A stretch of DNA of 32,355 bases from Clostridiales bacterium (GCA_019415925.1 DXYG01000025.1:1-32355); one strand, 5' to 3'; counted from the stretch's first letter, positions 21,646 through 30,986 are shown. Program-made: numbers and translations. Notes: generated from the sequence alone by a model not told the origin.

Positions 21646-22455
21646 TTATTTCCTTGACGGGATAAAATTCTCTACGAATTTTGTGCGCTTTCCCCTGCCC
21701 TTGAGGTAGAAAAATCCTGCAAAGTTAAACACAACTGCGCCGACAAAGTTTACAAGCAAATCCTTCATTGTATCAATCAAGCCGATGTCAAGGTAGCCGT
21801 CAATTCCGAGGCTCTGACCGTTTACTGCGGTGTCGCCTATTTCCTTTATCGAAATCATCTTGTTTTCACTGCCCGACAAAAGGTAGGAATTGATATAATT
21901 GACAACGGTGTCCTTCTGCATATCCTTGCCGAAGAACATATCCATTCCGAATTCAAAAAATTCCCACACCGTACCGACCGTCATTGAGAAGCAGAACGAA
22001 AACAGGCACACAAACAGCGGCGAAAGGTTCATTTTAATCCTGTCGTTTCGGTTGAGAATATCAATCAGACCAAATCCGACGCCTGCACAGATAAAGCCGT
22101 TGAGGGTATGGAGCATCGTATCCCATATCGGGATTTTTTCATAGAATGCGCCAAGCTCACCCATTACGTTAGCCGCAAAAACAAAGCTTATCATAATGAC
22201 CTCCATAACATTCGGAAGGTCAATCTGCAATTTATTTTCGATAAACGACGGAATCATCAGCAGCAAAAATGACAGAGTGCAGGTCATAACGTTTTCCCAG
22301 TTTCCGTTAATTACGCTGAACACAATCAGAGCGATAAGAATTGTTCTGATAACTATATAAACAGCCGCTTTGACCTTGTGCTCACGCATTTCACGAACGT
22401 TGAGAATTTTAAAAATTTTCAGTTCGGATTTATCCTTTTTAGTTTTTTTACTCAT
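21646..22455 (-). CDS. DUF2238/YjdF-like membrane protein
   Basis: A 269-residue multi-pass membrane protein. Motifs IWDTMLHTLNGF, GTVWEFFEFGMD and IDTMKDLLVNFVGAV fit the DUF2238 (YjdF) family, whose function is unknown. It has a Lys-rich cytoplasmic N terminus and about seven hydrophobic segments. The loop at about 175-220 between the WEFFEFG and DTMKDL helices is long and polar. ATG follows GGGTGA. It is 51 bp downstream of the dehydratase-like gene, with a GGACACGGC palindrome in between. Confidence 0.8.
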   Translation of the reverse strand: MSKKTKKDKSELKIFKILNVREMREHKVKAAVYIVIRTILIALIVFSVINGNWENVMTCTLSFLLLMIPSFIENKLQIDLPNVMEVIMISFVFAANVMGELGAFYEKIPIWDTMLHTLNGFICAGVGFGLIDILNRNDRIKMNLSPLFVCLFSFCFSMTVGTVWEFFEFGMDMFFGKDMQKDTVVNYINSYLLSGSENKMISIKEIGDTAVNGQSLGIDGYLDIGLIDTMKDLLVNFVGAVVFNFAGFFYLKGRGKRTKFVENFIPSRK

Positions 22456-22478
22456 ACCGTTTCACCCATAAAAGTTAC

Positions 22479-22498
22479 GGACACGGCGCACCGTGTCC
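22479..22498. repeat. Palindrome GGACACGGC type, copy 3
   Basis: GGACACGGCGCACCGTGTCC lies between the dehydratase-like gene and the DUF2238 gene. Matches the other three copies apart from the central bases. Confidence 0.8.
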
Positions 22499-22506
22499 TG
22501 AATATA

Positions 22507-23805
22507 TTAATTTTCACTTTTCAATTTTTCATTTTCAATTTGCTTTTCAAGCTGTTCCTTGCCGACTGCCAGCATAAGCTTGATTCTGTTCTCCTGATTT
22601 ACCTTAGGTGCACCGGGGTCGTAGTCGATTGTAACGATGTTAGCATTCGGCTTGATTTCCTTAATTTTTCTGATTGCGCCCTTGCCGTTGATGTGGTTAG
22701 GCAGACAGCCGAACGGCTGAGTGCAGACAATATTTTCATAGCCTGTTTCGGCAAGCTCGAGCATTTCGGCTGTCAGAAGCCAGCCCTCGCCCATCTTACT
22801 GCCGTAGCCGATTACGCCCTTTACAAGCTCCTTTGTGTGGGCATATTCGTGCGGAGGCTCAAAGTCGTACTTTTTAGCCGCCTCAATCATCAGTCTTTCA
22901 ACCTTTTTGACATAGTTAAGAAGCATCTGACAAACCTTTAGCTTTATAGAATTTCCACCGAACATTTTTATATCTTCAATTCTGTTATCAACCTTGAACG
23001 CCGCAAAGCCCATAAGTCCGGGAACGCATACCTCGCAGTCCTGCTCGGCTAAGAAGTCCTCAAGACCGTTATTTGCCATTTTTGAATATTTTACGTAAAT
23101 CTCGCCGACGATTCCGACCTTGACCTTAGGAACCTTGTTAAGCTTGATTTTTGAGAAAGACTTTGTGATTTTCTGTAAATTCTCGTCAAGCTCTTCAAGC
23201 GTGTAGCCTCTGCCCTCTATTAGCATATGAGAAATCTTGTTGCTCCACTCCTCAACAAGCGCCATACTCTCGCCCTTGTTGACTTCATAAGGCTTTGTCT
23301 GATTTGACAAAAGCATAAGCTGGTCGCCGTAAACAAGACCGCCCACAAATCTGCGGATAAGCGGAATTGAAAGCGAAAATCCGCTGTTGTGCTCCATACC
23401 GAACGAAAGCGAGATTACGGGCACGAACTCAAAGCCTGCTTTCTTAAGTGCCTTTCTGAGAAGAAAGATGTAGTTTGACGCACGACAGCCGCCGCCCGTC
23501 TGAGTAATCATAAGAGCGACCTTGTGAACGTCGTATTTTCCGCTTTGCAGAGCGTTGATGAACTGTCCGATAACAAGCAAGGCAGGATAGCAGGTATCGT
23601 TATGCACATACTTAAGTCCTGTCTGTGCAATTTCGGGACCTGTTGTATTTAAAAGGTCGGATTTGTAGCCGTAGTGAGTAAAAACATTCTGAAGAATTTT
23701 GAAGTGAATAGGAGCCATATTCGGCATAAGAATTGTATATTCTTTTTTCATCTGCTTTGTAAAAAGCACTCGGCCTGTTTTTTTGTCATATTTTAATTCA
23801 GCCAT
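22507..23805 (-). CDS. 2-hydroxyacyl-CoA dehydratase-like protein (COG3581 type)
   Basis: The 432-residue product resembles the C-terminal part of the large acyl-CoA dehydratase/activase-type proteins: ILMPNMAPIHFKIL at the start, NDTCYPALLVIGQF, TGGGCRASNYIFLL with Cys residues suited to a cluster, and VCTQPFGCLPNHINGKG. Catalysis has not been assigned; it may work with the activase-like protein encoded just upstream. The final ~12 residues (QIENEKLKSEN) are encoded by a GAAAATTGAAAA-type repeat and look like a late addition. ATG is preceded by AGGAGA. Confidence 0.88.
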   Translation of the reverse strand: MAELKYDKKTGRVLFTKQMKKEYTILMPNMAPIHFKILQNVFTHYGYKSDLLNTTGPEIAQTGLKYVHNDTCYPALLVIGQFINALQSGKYDVHKVALMITQTGGGCRASNYIFLLRKALKKAGFEFVPVISLSFGMEHNSGFSLSIPLIRRFVGGLVYGDQLMLLSNQTKPYEVNKGESMALVEEWSNKISHMLIEGRGYTLEELDENLQKITKSFSKIKLNKVPKVKVGIVGEIYVKYSKMANNGLEDFLAEQDCEVCVPGLMGFAAFKVDNRIEDIKMFGGNSIKLKVCQMLLNYVKKVERLMIEAAKKYDFEPPHEYAHTKELVKGVIGYGSKMGEGWLLTAEMLELAETGYENIVCTQPFGCLPNHINGKGAIRKIKEIKPNANIVTIDYDPGAPKVNQENRIKLMLAVGKEQLEKQIENEKLKSEN

Positions 23806-23864
23806 AATTTAATTCTCCTATCCTTTGTGTTACATAAAAACAACAAAATTTGTTGTAATTCTGC

Positions 23865-23888
23865 GGAACGGTCAAGACCGTTCCCTAC
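23865..23888. repeat. Palindrome GGAACGGTC-AA-GACCGTTCC with CTAC
   Basis: A perfect 20-bp palindrome between the activase-like and dehydratase-like genes, with the same CCCTAC edge as the other repeats. A second small palindrome, CAACAAAATTTGTTG, lies at 23841-23855, and GAATTACGCATTACGCATTA repeats at about 23928-23946. Confidence 0.75.
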
Positions 23889-23950
23889 ATTATTAGTTAC
23901 AGCAACAATGTTAAAATCATAATTCCGAATTACGCATTACGCATTATAAA

Positions 23951-26854
23951 TCAGTCATTTTCAATCGCCGCAAGCAGACTGCGGATACGGATTTTCACCG
24001 CCCCGAGGTTTGTGATTTCATCTATTTTAATCTGTGTGTAAATCTTGTTATTGCTTTCAAGAATTTCTCTTACCTCGTCAGTCGTGATTGCGTCAACTCC
24101 GCAGCCGAATGAAACAAGCTGTACAAGCTCCATATCCTTGCGTGTTGTAACGTATTTTGCCGCTGCGTAGAGTCTTGAGTGATAAGTCCACTGATTAAGA
24201 ACGTGAGTTGTGAACTTCTCAACTCTCGGTGATACAACGTCCTCGCTGACAATTGCAACGTCAAATCCGGAAATAAGTTTATCTATTCCGTGATTGATTT
24301 CAGGGTCAATGTGGTAAGGTCTGCCAGCAAGAACAAAAATCTTTTTGCCCTCTTTTTCGGCAGTCGCAATAATCTCGTTGCCCTTTTCAATTACCTTATT
24401 CCTGTAATTCTCCTGCTCCTCGTACGCTTTCTTTGCGGCAATCCTCACCTCATTGAGCGTGAGGTCGGGGAAGTGCTGAGAAAGCCTTTCGTAAGCCTTC
24501 TGCGGAAAATCCTTTGGACGGTGAATACCGAAGTACTCGTTTATGAAATGCACCTTGCTGATGTCTTTCATATTATTCTTGATAACCTCGGGATAGTACG
24601 CAACGACGGGACAATTGTAGTGATTGTCACCGAGGTGCTCGTCAAAATTATATGAAAGACAGGGGTAGAATATAGTTTCCGCACCCTCGTCAATAAGAGT
24701 CTGAACGTGACCGTGCATAAGCTTTGCAGGGAAACAGACGGTGTCGCTCGGGATTGTCTGCTGACCTCTCTGGTAGAGCGTTCTGCTCGAATACGGCGAC
24801 TTGAACACCTCGAATTTCAACTCGGTAAAGAACCTGTACCAGAACGGATAAAGCTCAAACATATTAAGTCCCATTGGGATTCCGAGCTTTCCCCTCAAAC
24901 CCTCAACAGGCTTGTAGGAATCGAGGAGCTGTAATTTATATGCATACATATTAAGGTCGTTTGACGGCGCACGCTTTGTAATCGGACGTTCGCACCTGTT
25001 GCCTGCAATAAATTTTCTTCCGCCGCCGAACGAATTGATTGTAAGACGGCAGTTGTTGTTGCAGAGTCCGCAGTTAGCGACCTTTATATCGTGAACAAAA
25101 TTCTTAAGAGCGTTGCTGTCGGCAAGCTTGCTGTCGGCTTTGCCCTTTGACTTTTTCTTTGCATACAGCGCCGCACCGTATGCACCCATAAGTCCTGCGA
25201 TATTCGGACGTACAACCTCAACGCCCATTTCCATTTCAAACGCACGAAGAACTGCGTCGTTGAGGAACGTGCCGCCCTGAACAACAATTCTCTTACCCAA
25301 CTCGTCGGGACTTGACGCACGTATAACCTTATAAAGTGCATTTTTTACAACGCTCAATGAAAGTCCTGCCGAAATGTCCTCAATTGTTGCGCCGTCCTTC
25401 TGAGCCTGCTTAACGCTTGAATTCATAAACACCGTACAGCGTGAGCCGAGGTCAACGGGACGTTTTGCGAAAAGTCCGAGCTTTGCAAACTCCTCAATAT
25501 CATAGCCAAGAGCATTTGCAAACGTCTGCAAAAAACTTCCGCAGCCTGACGAGCAAGCCTCATTAAGGAATATGTTGTCAATTGCGCCGTTATGAATCTT
25601 GAAACACTTAATATCCTGCCCGCCTATGTCGATAATAAACTCAACGTCGGGCATAAAATATTTAGCCGCCGTAAAATGGGCGATTGTTTCAACAATTCCG
25701 TAGTCTACGTCAAAAGCATTCTTTATAATATCCTCGCCGTAGCCTGTAACGGCAGACGAGGCAACGTTGATTTCGGGGTTGATTGCGTAGATTTCCTCAA
25801 GAAATTCCTTGATAATCTCAACGGGATTTCCTTTTGAGGGAAGATATTTTGAATAGAGCAGCTCGCCGTCCTCGTTAAGCACAACGCCCTTTACGGTTGT
25901 TGAGCCTGCGTCCATTCCTATGTAAGCCTTGCCCTTGTAGCCCTTAAGCTCCTTCTGCTTTACGTCAGCCTTTGCGTGTCTTTCGCAGAAAGCCTTGTAG
26001 TCCTCCTCGCTCTCGAAAAGCGGAGGATTAAACGCAAAGTTGCCCGAGCCTCTGTAATTTTTAACTTCTTCTATAACCTTATCAAAATCAATCGGCTTGT
26101 CGGCACAGAGTGCCGCACCGCAGGCAACGTAATAAAGCGAATTTTCAGGGCAGATACCCTTTGTGCCGAGCGTGCGGTCAAAGCAATTTCTAAGCTCGCT
26201 CATAAATGTAAGCGGTCCGCCGAGATAGACAACCTGACCTTCAATTTCACGTCCCTGAGCAAGACCTGCCACAGTCTGGCTGACAACGGCATTGAAGATA
26301 CTTTCGGCAATGTCGCTCTTTCGTGCGCCCTGATTGAGCAGGGGCTGAATATCTGTTTTAGCAAACACACCGCAGCGTGATGCGATTGTATATGTCTTTT
26401 CGTACTGCTTTGCAAGCTCGTCTAATTCTTCAAGGGGCACGTTGAGCAAGGTAGCCATCTGGTCGATAAACGCACCCGTACCGCCGGCGCAGGTACCGTT
26501 CATTCTAACCTCAAGACCGTTTGTGAGGAAAAGAATTTTTGCGTCCTCGCCGCCAAGCTCAATAACAACGTCCGTTCCGGGTAAAAAAGTATTGGCGGCA
26601 ACTCTGGTGGCGTAAACCTCCTGAACAAAGTCAATTCCGCAGTCCTGAGCAACGCCCATACCTGCCGAGCCTGACATGGCAACGCTTGCATTTTCGACTC
26701 CGTCAACCTTTGAACGAACAGTATCGAGAATTTCGGCAATTTTCTCGGTAATCTGAGAATAGTGTCGCTCATATGTGCTGTATATTAATTTGTTTTCGTC
26801 ATCGAGCACAACGCATTTTATTGTGGTCGAACCAATATCAAGTCCTAATTTCAA
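23951..26854 (-). CDS. Acyl-CoA dehydratase activase-like protein, two ATPase domains plus DUF2229
   Basis: A 967-residue protein. Two BcrAD/BadFG-type ATPase domains (about 1-265 and 308-568) each start with a phosphate loop (DIGSTTIK, DAGSTTVK). Each has cluster-type cysteines: Cys122 and Cys161 in the first, Cys434/438 and Cys473 in the second. A linker with four cysteines (595, 598, 602, 621) follows, then a DUF2229 region (about 655-870). In 2-hydroxyglutaryl-CoA dehydratase systems the activator passes an electron to the dehydratase on ATP hydrolysis; the real substrate here is unknown. Many bacteria encode this and the next gene as one ~1400-residue protein. The start is TTG, after GGAGGCGG. 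Confidence 0.88.
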   Translation of the reverse strand: MKLGLDIGSTTIKCVVLDDENKLIYSTYERHYSQITEKIAEILDTVRSKVDGVENASVAMSGSAGMGVAQDCGIDFVQEVYATRVAANTFLPGTDVVIELGGEDAKILFLTNGLEVRMNGTCAGGTGAFIDQMATLLNVPLEELDELAKQYEKTYTIASRCGVFAKTDIQPLLNQGARKSDIAESIFNAVVSQTVAGLAQGREIEGQVVYLGGPLTFMSELRNCFDRTLGTKGICPENSLYYVACGAALCADKPIDFDKVIEEVKNYRGSGNFAFNPPLFESEEDYKAFCERHAKADVKQKELKGYKGKAYIGMDAGSTTVKGVVLNEDGELLYSKYLPSKGNPVEIIKEFLEEIYAINPEINVASSAVTGYGEDIIKNAFDVDYGIVETIAHFTAAKYFMPDVEFIIDIGGQDIKCFKIHNGAIDNIFLNEACSSGCGSFLQTFANALGYDIEEFAKLGLFAKRPVDLGSRCTVFMNSSVKQAQKDGATIEDISAGLSLSVVKNALYKVIRASSPDELGKRIVVQGGTFLNDAVLRAFEMEMGVEVVRPNIAGLMGAYGAALYAKKKSKGKADSKLADSNALKNFVHDIKVANCGLCNNNCRLTINSFGGGRKFIAGNRCERPITKRAPSNDLNMYAYKLQLLDSYKPVEGLRGKLGIPMGLNMFELYPFWYRFFTELKFEVFKSPYSSRTLYQRGQQTIPSDTVCFPAKLMHGHVQTLIDEGAETIFYPCLSYNFDEHLGDNHYNCPVVAYYPEVIKNNMKDISKVHFINEYFGIHRPKDFPQKAYERLSQHFPDLTLNEVRIAAKKAYEEQENYRNKVIEKGNEIIATAEKEGKKIFVLAGRPYHIDPEINHGIDKLISGFDVAIVSEDVVSPRVEKFTTHVLNQWTYHSRLYAAAKYVTTRKDMELVQLVSFGCGVDAITTDEVREILESNNKIYTQIKIDEITNLGAVKIRIRSLLAAIEND

Positions 26855-26911
26855 AATGCCGCCTCCGAAACAAGCGCATTTTTCGGCTGAAAAGCAGAAA
26901 AATCGCCCGAA

Positions 26912-26940
26912 AGTATAGTGGTATTAATTACACATATCAA
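26912..26940 (-). promoter_or_regulatory. Promoter of the activase-like gene
   Basis: Minus strand TTGATA (26940-26935), 17-bp spacer, TATACT (26917-26912), about 60 bp before the start. Confidence 0.75.
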
Positions 26941-27095
26941 TTAATTATAATCTCTTTATTTGCTTTTTTAATTCCTTTATGCAAAAATAAACACTTTGAT
27001 TAATTTTACCACTATTCAATTTTAAAATCAATATACACTTGGGGGATTATGTAAATATTTAGAGTAGATATTTTTTCAGATTAGTTATATAGAGC

Positions 27096-27345
27096 TAAAC
27101 TATAATTTAGCGGTGAGTTGACTCGTAAAAAAATTAAAAATTTCGGTCAAGCCTTTTTTAAAGGCTTGCGGGTGTGGGCAGAGCCCACAAAAAGATTGCA
27201 TTGCAAAATGCAGGAGGGTAGGCAAAACAGTCCGGTGGACTGTTTTGCTGTAGGGAACCCACTAAAGGGGTTCCCTATGGCGAACACAGTTCGCCGCTAC
27301 AATCATTAATTTTGCCCGTCGAGGCACTCGACAAATTATGGTTTA
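27096..27345 (-). repeat. Hairpin-chain element, full copy 2 (250 bp, reversed)
   Basis: Same order of hairpins as at 18689-18937, read on the minus strand. The ends TAAACTATAATTT and AAATTATGGTTTA are 13-bp inverted repeats with one mismatch. It lies upstream of the secreted helical protein gene. Confidence 0.85.
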
Positions 27346-27478
27346 GATAACTAAAAAACAGGTACTCAAAAAATTTTAAAAATTTTTTCAAAATCTTTTA
27401 TTTTTGTCAGGGTTTTGTCCCTATGTCTGTTTTATAATAAAGCCAACAAATCAAAAATCACCGAAAGGAAGAAAAATT
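27346..27478 (+). promoter_or_regulatory. Leader of the secreted protein gene
   Basis: TATAAT at 27433-27438 is a good -10 box. A TTGTCA at 27404 is 23 bp away, too far for a normal pair, so the -35 is unclear. The ribosome site GAAAGGAAG stands before the ATG at 27479. Confidence 0.4.
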
Positions 27479-28966
27479 ATGAAAACATCATCAATCAAAT
27501 TCACAGACAACATCAAAAGAAGAATTATTGCGGGATTTCTTGCACTGACCTGTATCGGCTCGGTTGCAACGCTCAGCCTTGTAAAGACTAACGCCGCAAC
27601 AACAAATTCAATTTCGCTTAACGAATCTCAGTTCAACTCAAACACCTATTTCACCGGCTCAATCCGTGCAATCCTTAATAACTGGGGCAAGGGAATGGCA
27701 TCGACAGTTCCCGGACTTTCATTCCTCGCAGGTCCGATTTCTACAATGCTCAAAGATATCTGCGGAGTTCACGAAGTAAACCTTACAGAAATCAACAAAA
27801 AGCTTGACGACATTCAGAGGCAGATTGACAGCAGCACTCAGAAGATTATAAAAGATATTTACGACCAGAGCTCGCTGGTTGAATACAACAGGCTTGTTAA
27901 CGAGGTTTTAACCAGCAAGAAATATGCTTTGGAATTAATTGACGTTATCAAAGACGAAACGAACGAAGTTAAAAAGAATATCACTCTTGCAGGTCTTGTA
28001 AATAACGACTTCACAAGCACTTCAAACTATGCACATAGAATAAGTGATTTGGAAAACTACATCAACGGTCCGTTCGGATACAACAAAAGTGTTTTCACTG
28101 CATATTACAACAAGATGAAGAATGAGTCAATGTTCGGCGGTGAAGCCGCTTACAGAGCAGAAAACTATGTAAATTGCAGTATGGAAATCTTTTCGGCCTC
28201 AGCATTCACGGCTCTGCTCTCGCTTGACGCAAAGATTAAGCTTGCGTCAATGACTAACGAGGAATTTTCAGCACTTGACGAAGATACTCAGCAAACAATC
28301 AAAAATATGAATCTTAATAAAAGTGCAATAACAGCTGCAATGAATCAGCTTAAAGGCGATATGGAAAGTGTTCTCAAATCATACAATAATTATCAGGAAC
28401 TTACCGAAGAAGAAACTACAACATATGTAGGCAAGAGCGACGACGCTTCAAAAGCAATAAAGCTTAAAAAAGACCTCGGCGTTGTAAAGCATAACTGCAA
28501 AAACAATAACGATATTTCCGCCGATTTATTTGACTACTGGTGCCGTATCGGTCATCACTGCGACTACAGATATATAAAATCTATGAGTGAACTTGGCGAG
28601 AACTCACGAGGCGACATCAAGCGTGTTGAAATCAACGAGTATGTAAAGGCATTGAGCTATGATAAAGTAAAATTAATCATCGAACACATTCAAAAGAATT
28701 TCAGCGACCGTTCAATTTCACAGTATCTCAGAGGAGTCGTAGGCTTCCGATTCACAGACTGGTATGTTAACAATACCTTCCTGATTGCAGGCAAAGTTGT
28801 GTGTCACCCTTGGGATCATTACTACGGCTACGAAGGCGCTAAGGTTTACAAATATGATTACAGTATTGAGGATGTAAATATGCAGGATTATAAGTGCGGT
28901 GAAATCTGGCACACAGCTCCCAAAGAATTATCAGGCGGTGAAGGCTTGTATTTCGAGCTTGCATAA
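27479..28966 (+). CDS. Secreted, mostly helical protein of unknown function
   Basis: A 495-residue protein with a signal peptide (Lys/Arg-rich start, hydrophobic core, cut near NAATT at about residue 40). Close after lies a hydrophobic stretch (VPGLSFLAGPISTML). Next is a heptad-like helix (INKKLDDIQRQIDSSTQKI) and long amphipathic helices; Cys are few. The C-terminal ~110 residues are rich in Tyr and Trp (FTDWYV, HPWDHYYGYEGAKVYKYDY) and may form a beta domain. No family is recognised. The layout recalls alpha-helical pore-forming toxins, but that is only a guess. The ATG at 27479 follows GAAAGGAAG; the frame is open 25 codons earlier without a ribosome site. Confidence 0.75.
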   Translation: MKTSSIKFTDNIKRRIIAGFLALTCIGSVATLSLVKTNAATTNSISLNESQFNSNTYFTGSIRAILNNWGKGMASTVPGLSFLAGPISTMLKDICGVHEVNLTEINKKLDDIQRQIDSSTQKIIKDIYDQSSLVEYNRLVNEVLTSKKYALELIDVIKDETNEVKKNITLAGLVNNDFTSTSNYAHRISDLENYINGPFGYNKSVFTAYYNKMKNESMFGGEAAYRAENYVNCSMEIFSASAFTALLSLDAKIKLASMTNEEFSALDEDTQQTIKNMNLNKSAITAAMNQLKGDMESVLKSYNNYQELTEEETTTYVGKSDDASKAIKLKKDLGVVKHNCKNNNDISADLFDYWCRIGHHCDYRYIKSMSELGENSRGDIKRVEINEYVKALSYDKVKLIIEHIQKNFSDRSISQYLRGVVGFRFTDWYVNNTFLIAGKVVCHPWDHYYGYEGAKVYKYDYSIEDVNMQDYKCGEIWHTAPKELSGGEGLYFELA

Positions 28967-28985
28967 TCCTTTAAACACACAAGAA

Positions 28986-29017
28986 AACACCCCTCGGAAC
29001 AGTATCCGAGGGGTGTT
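28986..29017. terminator. Bidirectional terminator between the secreted protein gene and citrate synthase
   Basis: AACACCCCTCGG pairs exactly with CCGAGGGGTGTT over an 8-base loop, with T-rich flanks in both directions. Confidence 0.9.
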
Positions 29018-29042
29018 TATTACATCAAAAAATAAATTTGAA

Positions 29043-30413
29043 TTATCTGTCCTCAAGCGGAACATATTTTTTCTCTTTGGAAATGCTCATATACGCAGGA
29101 CGGATAATCTTGCCGGGGTTTACAAGTTCTTCAAGTCTGTGTGCGCTCCAGCCTGCGATACGTGCAGTTGCAAACAGCGGAGTATAAAGCTCACAAGGAA
29201 TTTTGAGCATACTGTAAAGCAGACCGCTGTAAAAGTCAACGTTTGCCGCAACACCCTTATAGATTTTCCTTTTCTTTGCAATAACTTCGGGTGCAAGACG
29301 CTCAACCTTTTCATAAAGTTTGAACTCATCGTCGTAGCCCTCTGCCTCTGCAAGCTTCTTAACAGAACCCTTAAGAATTACCTGACGTGGGTCGGAAATT
29401 GTGTAAACAGCGTGTCCCATACCGTAGATAAGTCCCTTGCAGTCAAATGCCTGCCTGTCGAGGAGCTTTTCAAGATAAGCCGAAATAGCCTCGTCATCAT
29501 TCCAATCTCTGACGTGCTTTTTCAAATCCTCAAACATATAGAAAACCTTAACGTTTGCACCGCCGTGCTTCGGTCCTTTAAGTGATGCAAGAGCCGCCGC
29601 CATTGCTGAATATGTGTCAGTACCCGACGAGGTTACAACGTGGGTTGTAAAGGTCGAGTTGTTACCGCCGCCGTGCTCCATATGCAGAATAAGTGCCATA
29701 TCAAGCACCTTTGCCTCAAGCGGAGTATACTTTCTGTCGGGACGGAGAAGCGACAGAATAACCTCTGCCGTAGACATTGACGGGTCTGCACGGTGAATGT
29801 ACAGGCTCTTGTCACGCAGATAGTGGTTGTATGCGTGGTAGCCGTAAACCGACAAAAGCGGAAATACGGAAATAAGCTGAACGCACTGCCTTAAAACATT
29901 GTTGATTGAGGTATCGTTCGGATTTGTATCATAGCAGAAAAGCGTTAAAACGCTTCGTGCAATTGAGTTCATCATATCCTCGCTCGGAGCTTTCAATATT
30001 ACGTCACGCACAAAGTTCTGCGGCAGAGTTCTGTACTGCACCAGCAGTTCCTTAAAGTCGTGAAGCTCCTGCGGATTAGGCATTTCACCGAACAAAAGGA
30101 GGTATACTACTTCCTCAAAACCGAAGCGGTTATCATCGGTGATTCCCTTGATAATATCGTTTACGTTGTATCCACGATAAAAAAGCTCACCGTCGCAGGG
30201 AACAAGTTTTCCGTCAACCAATTTGTTCTGATTAATTGTTGAAATATCTGTAAGTCCCGTAAGGACGCCCTTACCATCAAGGTCACGCAGTCCTCTTTTG
30301 ACATTATATTTGCTGTAAAGAGAAGGGTCAATAATGGAGTTATCCGTCATCTTCTTTGCGAGAACCTCTATCTCCGGTGTAATTGCTGAATAGTCCCCGT
30401 TATTTTGCATCAT
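29043..30413 (-). CDS. gltA: Citrate synthase
   Basis: Condenses acetyl-CoA and oxaloacetate to citrate. The 456-residue protein carries the active-site regions HMEHGGGNNSTF, LKGPKHGGANVKV and GMGHAVYTISDPR, and the late substrate-binding FYSGLLYSML. The N terminus is about 60 residues longer than in short citrate synthases, as is common in this group of Clostridia. It likely supplies 2-oxoglutarate, and so glutamate for the arginine pathway. Two ATGs follow AGGGAGTGAT; the first (30413) is used. The frame is open 38 codons upstream, over the promoter. Whether it prefers propionyl-CoA cannot be told. Confidence 0.95.
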   Translation of the reverse strand: MMQNNGDYSAITPEIEVLAKKMTDNSIIDPSLYSKYNVKRGLRDLDGKGVLTGLTDISTINQNKLVDGKLVPCDGELFYRGYNVNDIIKGITDDNRFGFEEVVYLLLFGEMPNPQELHDFKELLVQYRTLPQNFVRDVILKAPSEDMMNSIARSVLTLFCYDTNPNDTSINNVLRQCVQLISVFPLLSVYGYHAYNHYLRDKSLYIHRADPSMSTAEVILSLLRPDRKYTPLEAKVLDMALILHMEHGGGNNSTFTTHVVTSSGTDTYSAMAAALASLKGPKHGGANVKVFYMFEDLKKHVRDWNDDEAISAYLEKLLDRQAFDCKGLIYGMGHAVYTISDPRQVILKGSVKKLAEAEGYDDEFKLYEKVERLAPEVIAKKRKIYKGVAANVDFYSGLLYSMLKIPCELYTPLFATARIAGWSAHRLEELVNPGKIIRPAYMSISKEKKYVPLEDR

Positions 30414-30440
30414 AATATCACTCCCTATTATGTTTTTACT

Positions 30441-30449
30441 ATTATAACA
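30441..30449 (-). promoter_or_regulatory. Extended -10 promoter of gltA
   Basis: Minus strand TGTTATAAT is an extended -10 box (TGN-TATAAT); no good -35 hexamer stands 17 bp upstream. The start codon is about 30 bp away. Confidence 0.6.
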
Positions 30450-30727
30450 TATTTTTACACAAAATAAAAGATACAATACTTGCAGAAGTGTCACATCTTT
30501 TTTGAAAAGATTTATACAATTTAGCACTAATATTAATTAAATTATTCATTTTTAGGTCGTATTTTGCAAATAAAACTCGAATTTTGAATTGATTTTGCAA
30601 TTCATATTTTTTAAAAATTCATTAATTTGTATTCAGTCGGACGTTATCAGCCGTATATGCATTTTTCAAAAAATGGTCATAACTGATATTTGATAAATGA
30701 TAATTTAGATTAGAGTTGAGAGTGGAG
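30450..30727. other. AT-rich intergenic stretch
   Basis: About 280 bp before the repeats at 30728. Nothing recognised: no ORF with a ribosome site, no strong hairpin. Confidence 0.4.
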
Positions 30728-30760
30728 TTAATGGTCGCTTCGCTCCAAATTTATAATAGT
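30728..30760. repeat. AATGGTCGCTTCGCTCC repeat
   Basis: Second copy of the repeat at 6598-6631, with the same ATTTATAATA tail. Confidence 0.7.
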
Positions 30761-30822
30761 GCGTGTTGTTTGGAAAGGTTTATTTTTTGAATTTGTGTTG
30801 CTGTATAGGTAACGTTTTTTGT

Positions 30823-30848
30823 GAGCGACGAGGGCGTCGCTCGCTACG
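30823..30848. repeat. Palindrome GAGCGACG-AGGG-CGTCGCTC with GCTACG
   Basis: A perfect 8-bp stem with a 4-base loop, again followed by a CTACG edge. Confidence 0.7.
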
Positions 30849-30875
30849 ATTTTACACAAACTTTTTGCTTACGGT

Positions 30876-30900
30876 CGTAGGGACACGGCGCGCCGTGTCC
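30876..30900. repeat. Palindrome GGACACGGC type, copy 4 (reversed)
   Basis: GGACACGGCGCGCCGTGTCC, a perfect palindrome, preceded rather than followed by CGTAG, so it is inserted in the other orientation. Confidence 0.8.
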
Positions 30901-30959
30901 GTAGTGATTATCAAACGTAACCTATTATATCAACATTATCGTTACAAACAAACTTTTCC

Positions 30960-30985
30960 GTAGGGGACGGCATCCCTGACGTCCC
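30960..30985. repeat. GTAGGGGACGG...GACGTCCC repeat, second copy
   Basis: Matches 21546-21571 with a few changes. It abuts the partial hairpin-chain element that follows. Confidence 0.65.
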
Positions 30986-30986
30986 G

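Noticed and set aside
27118..27309. 63-codon ORF inside the hairpin-chain element
   Set aside because: The frame runs through palindromes, has no ribosome site, and the other copies do not keep it as a protein.
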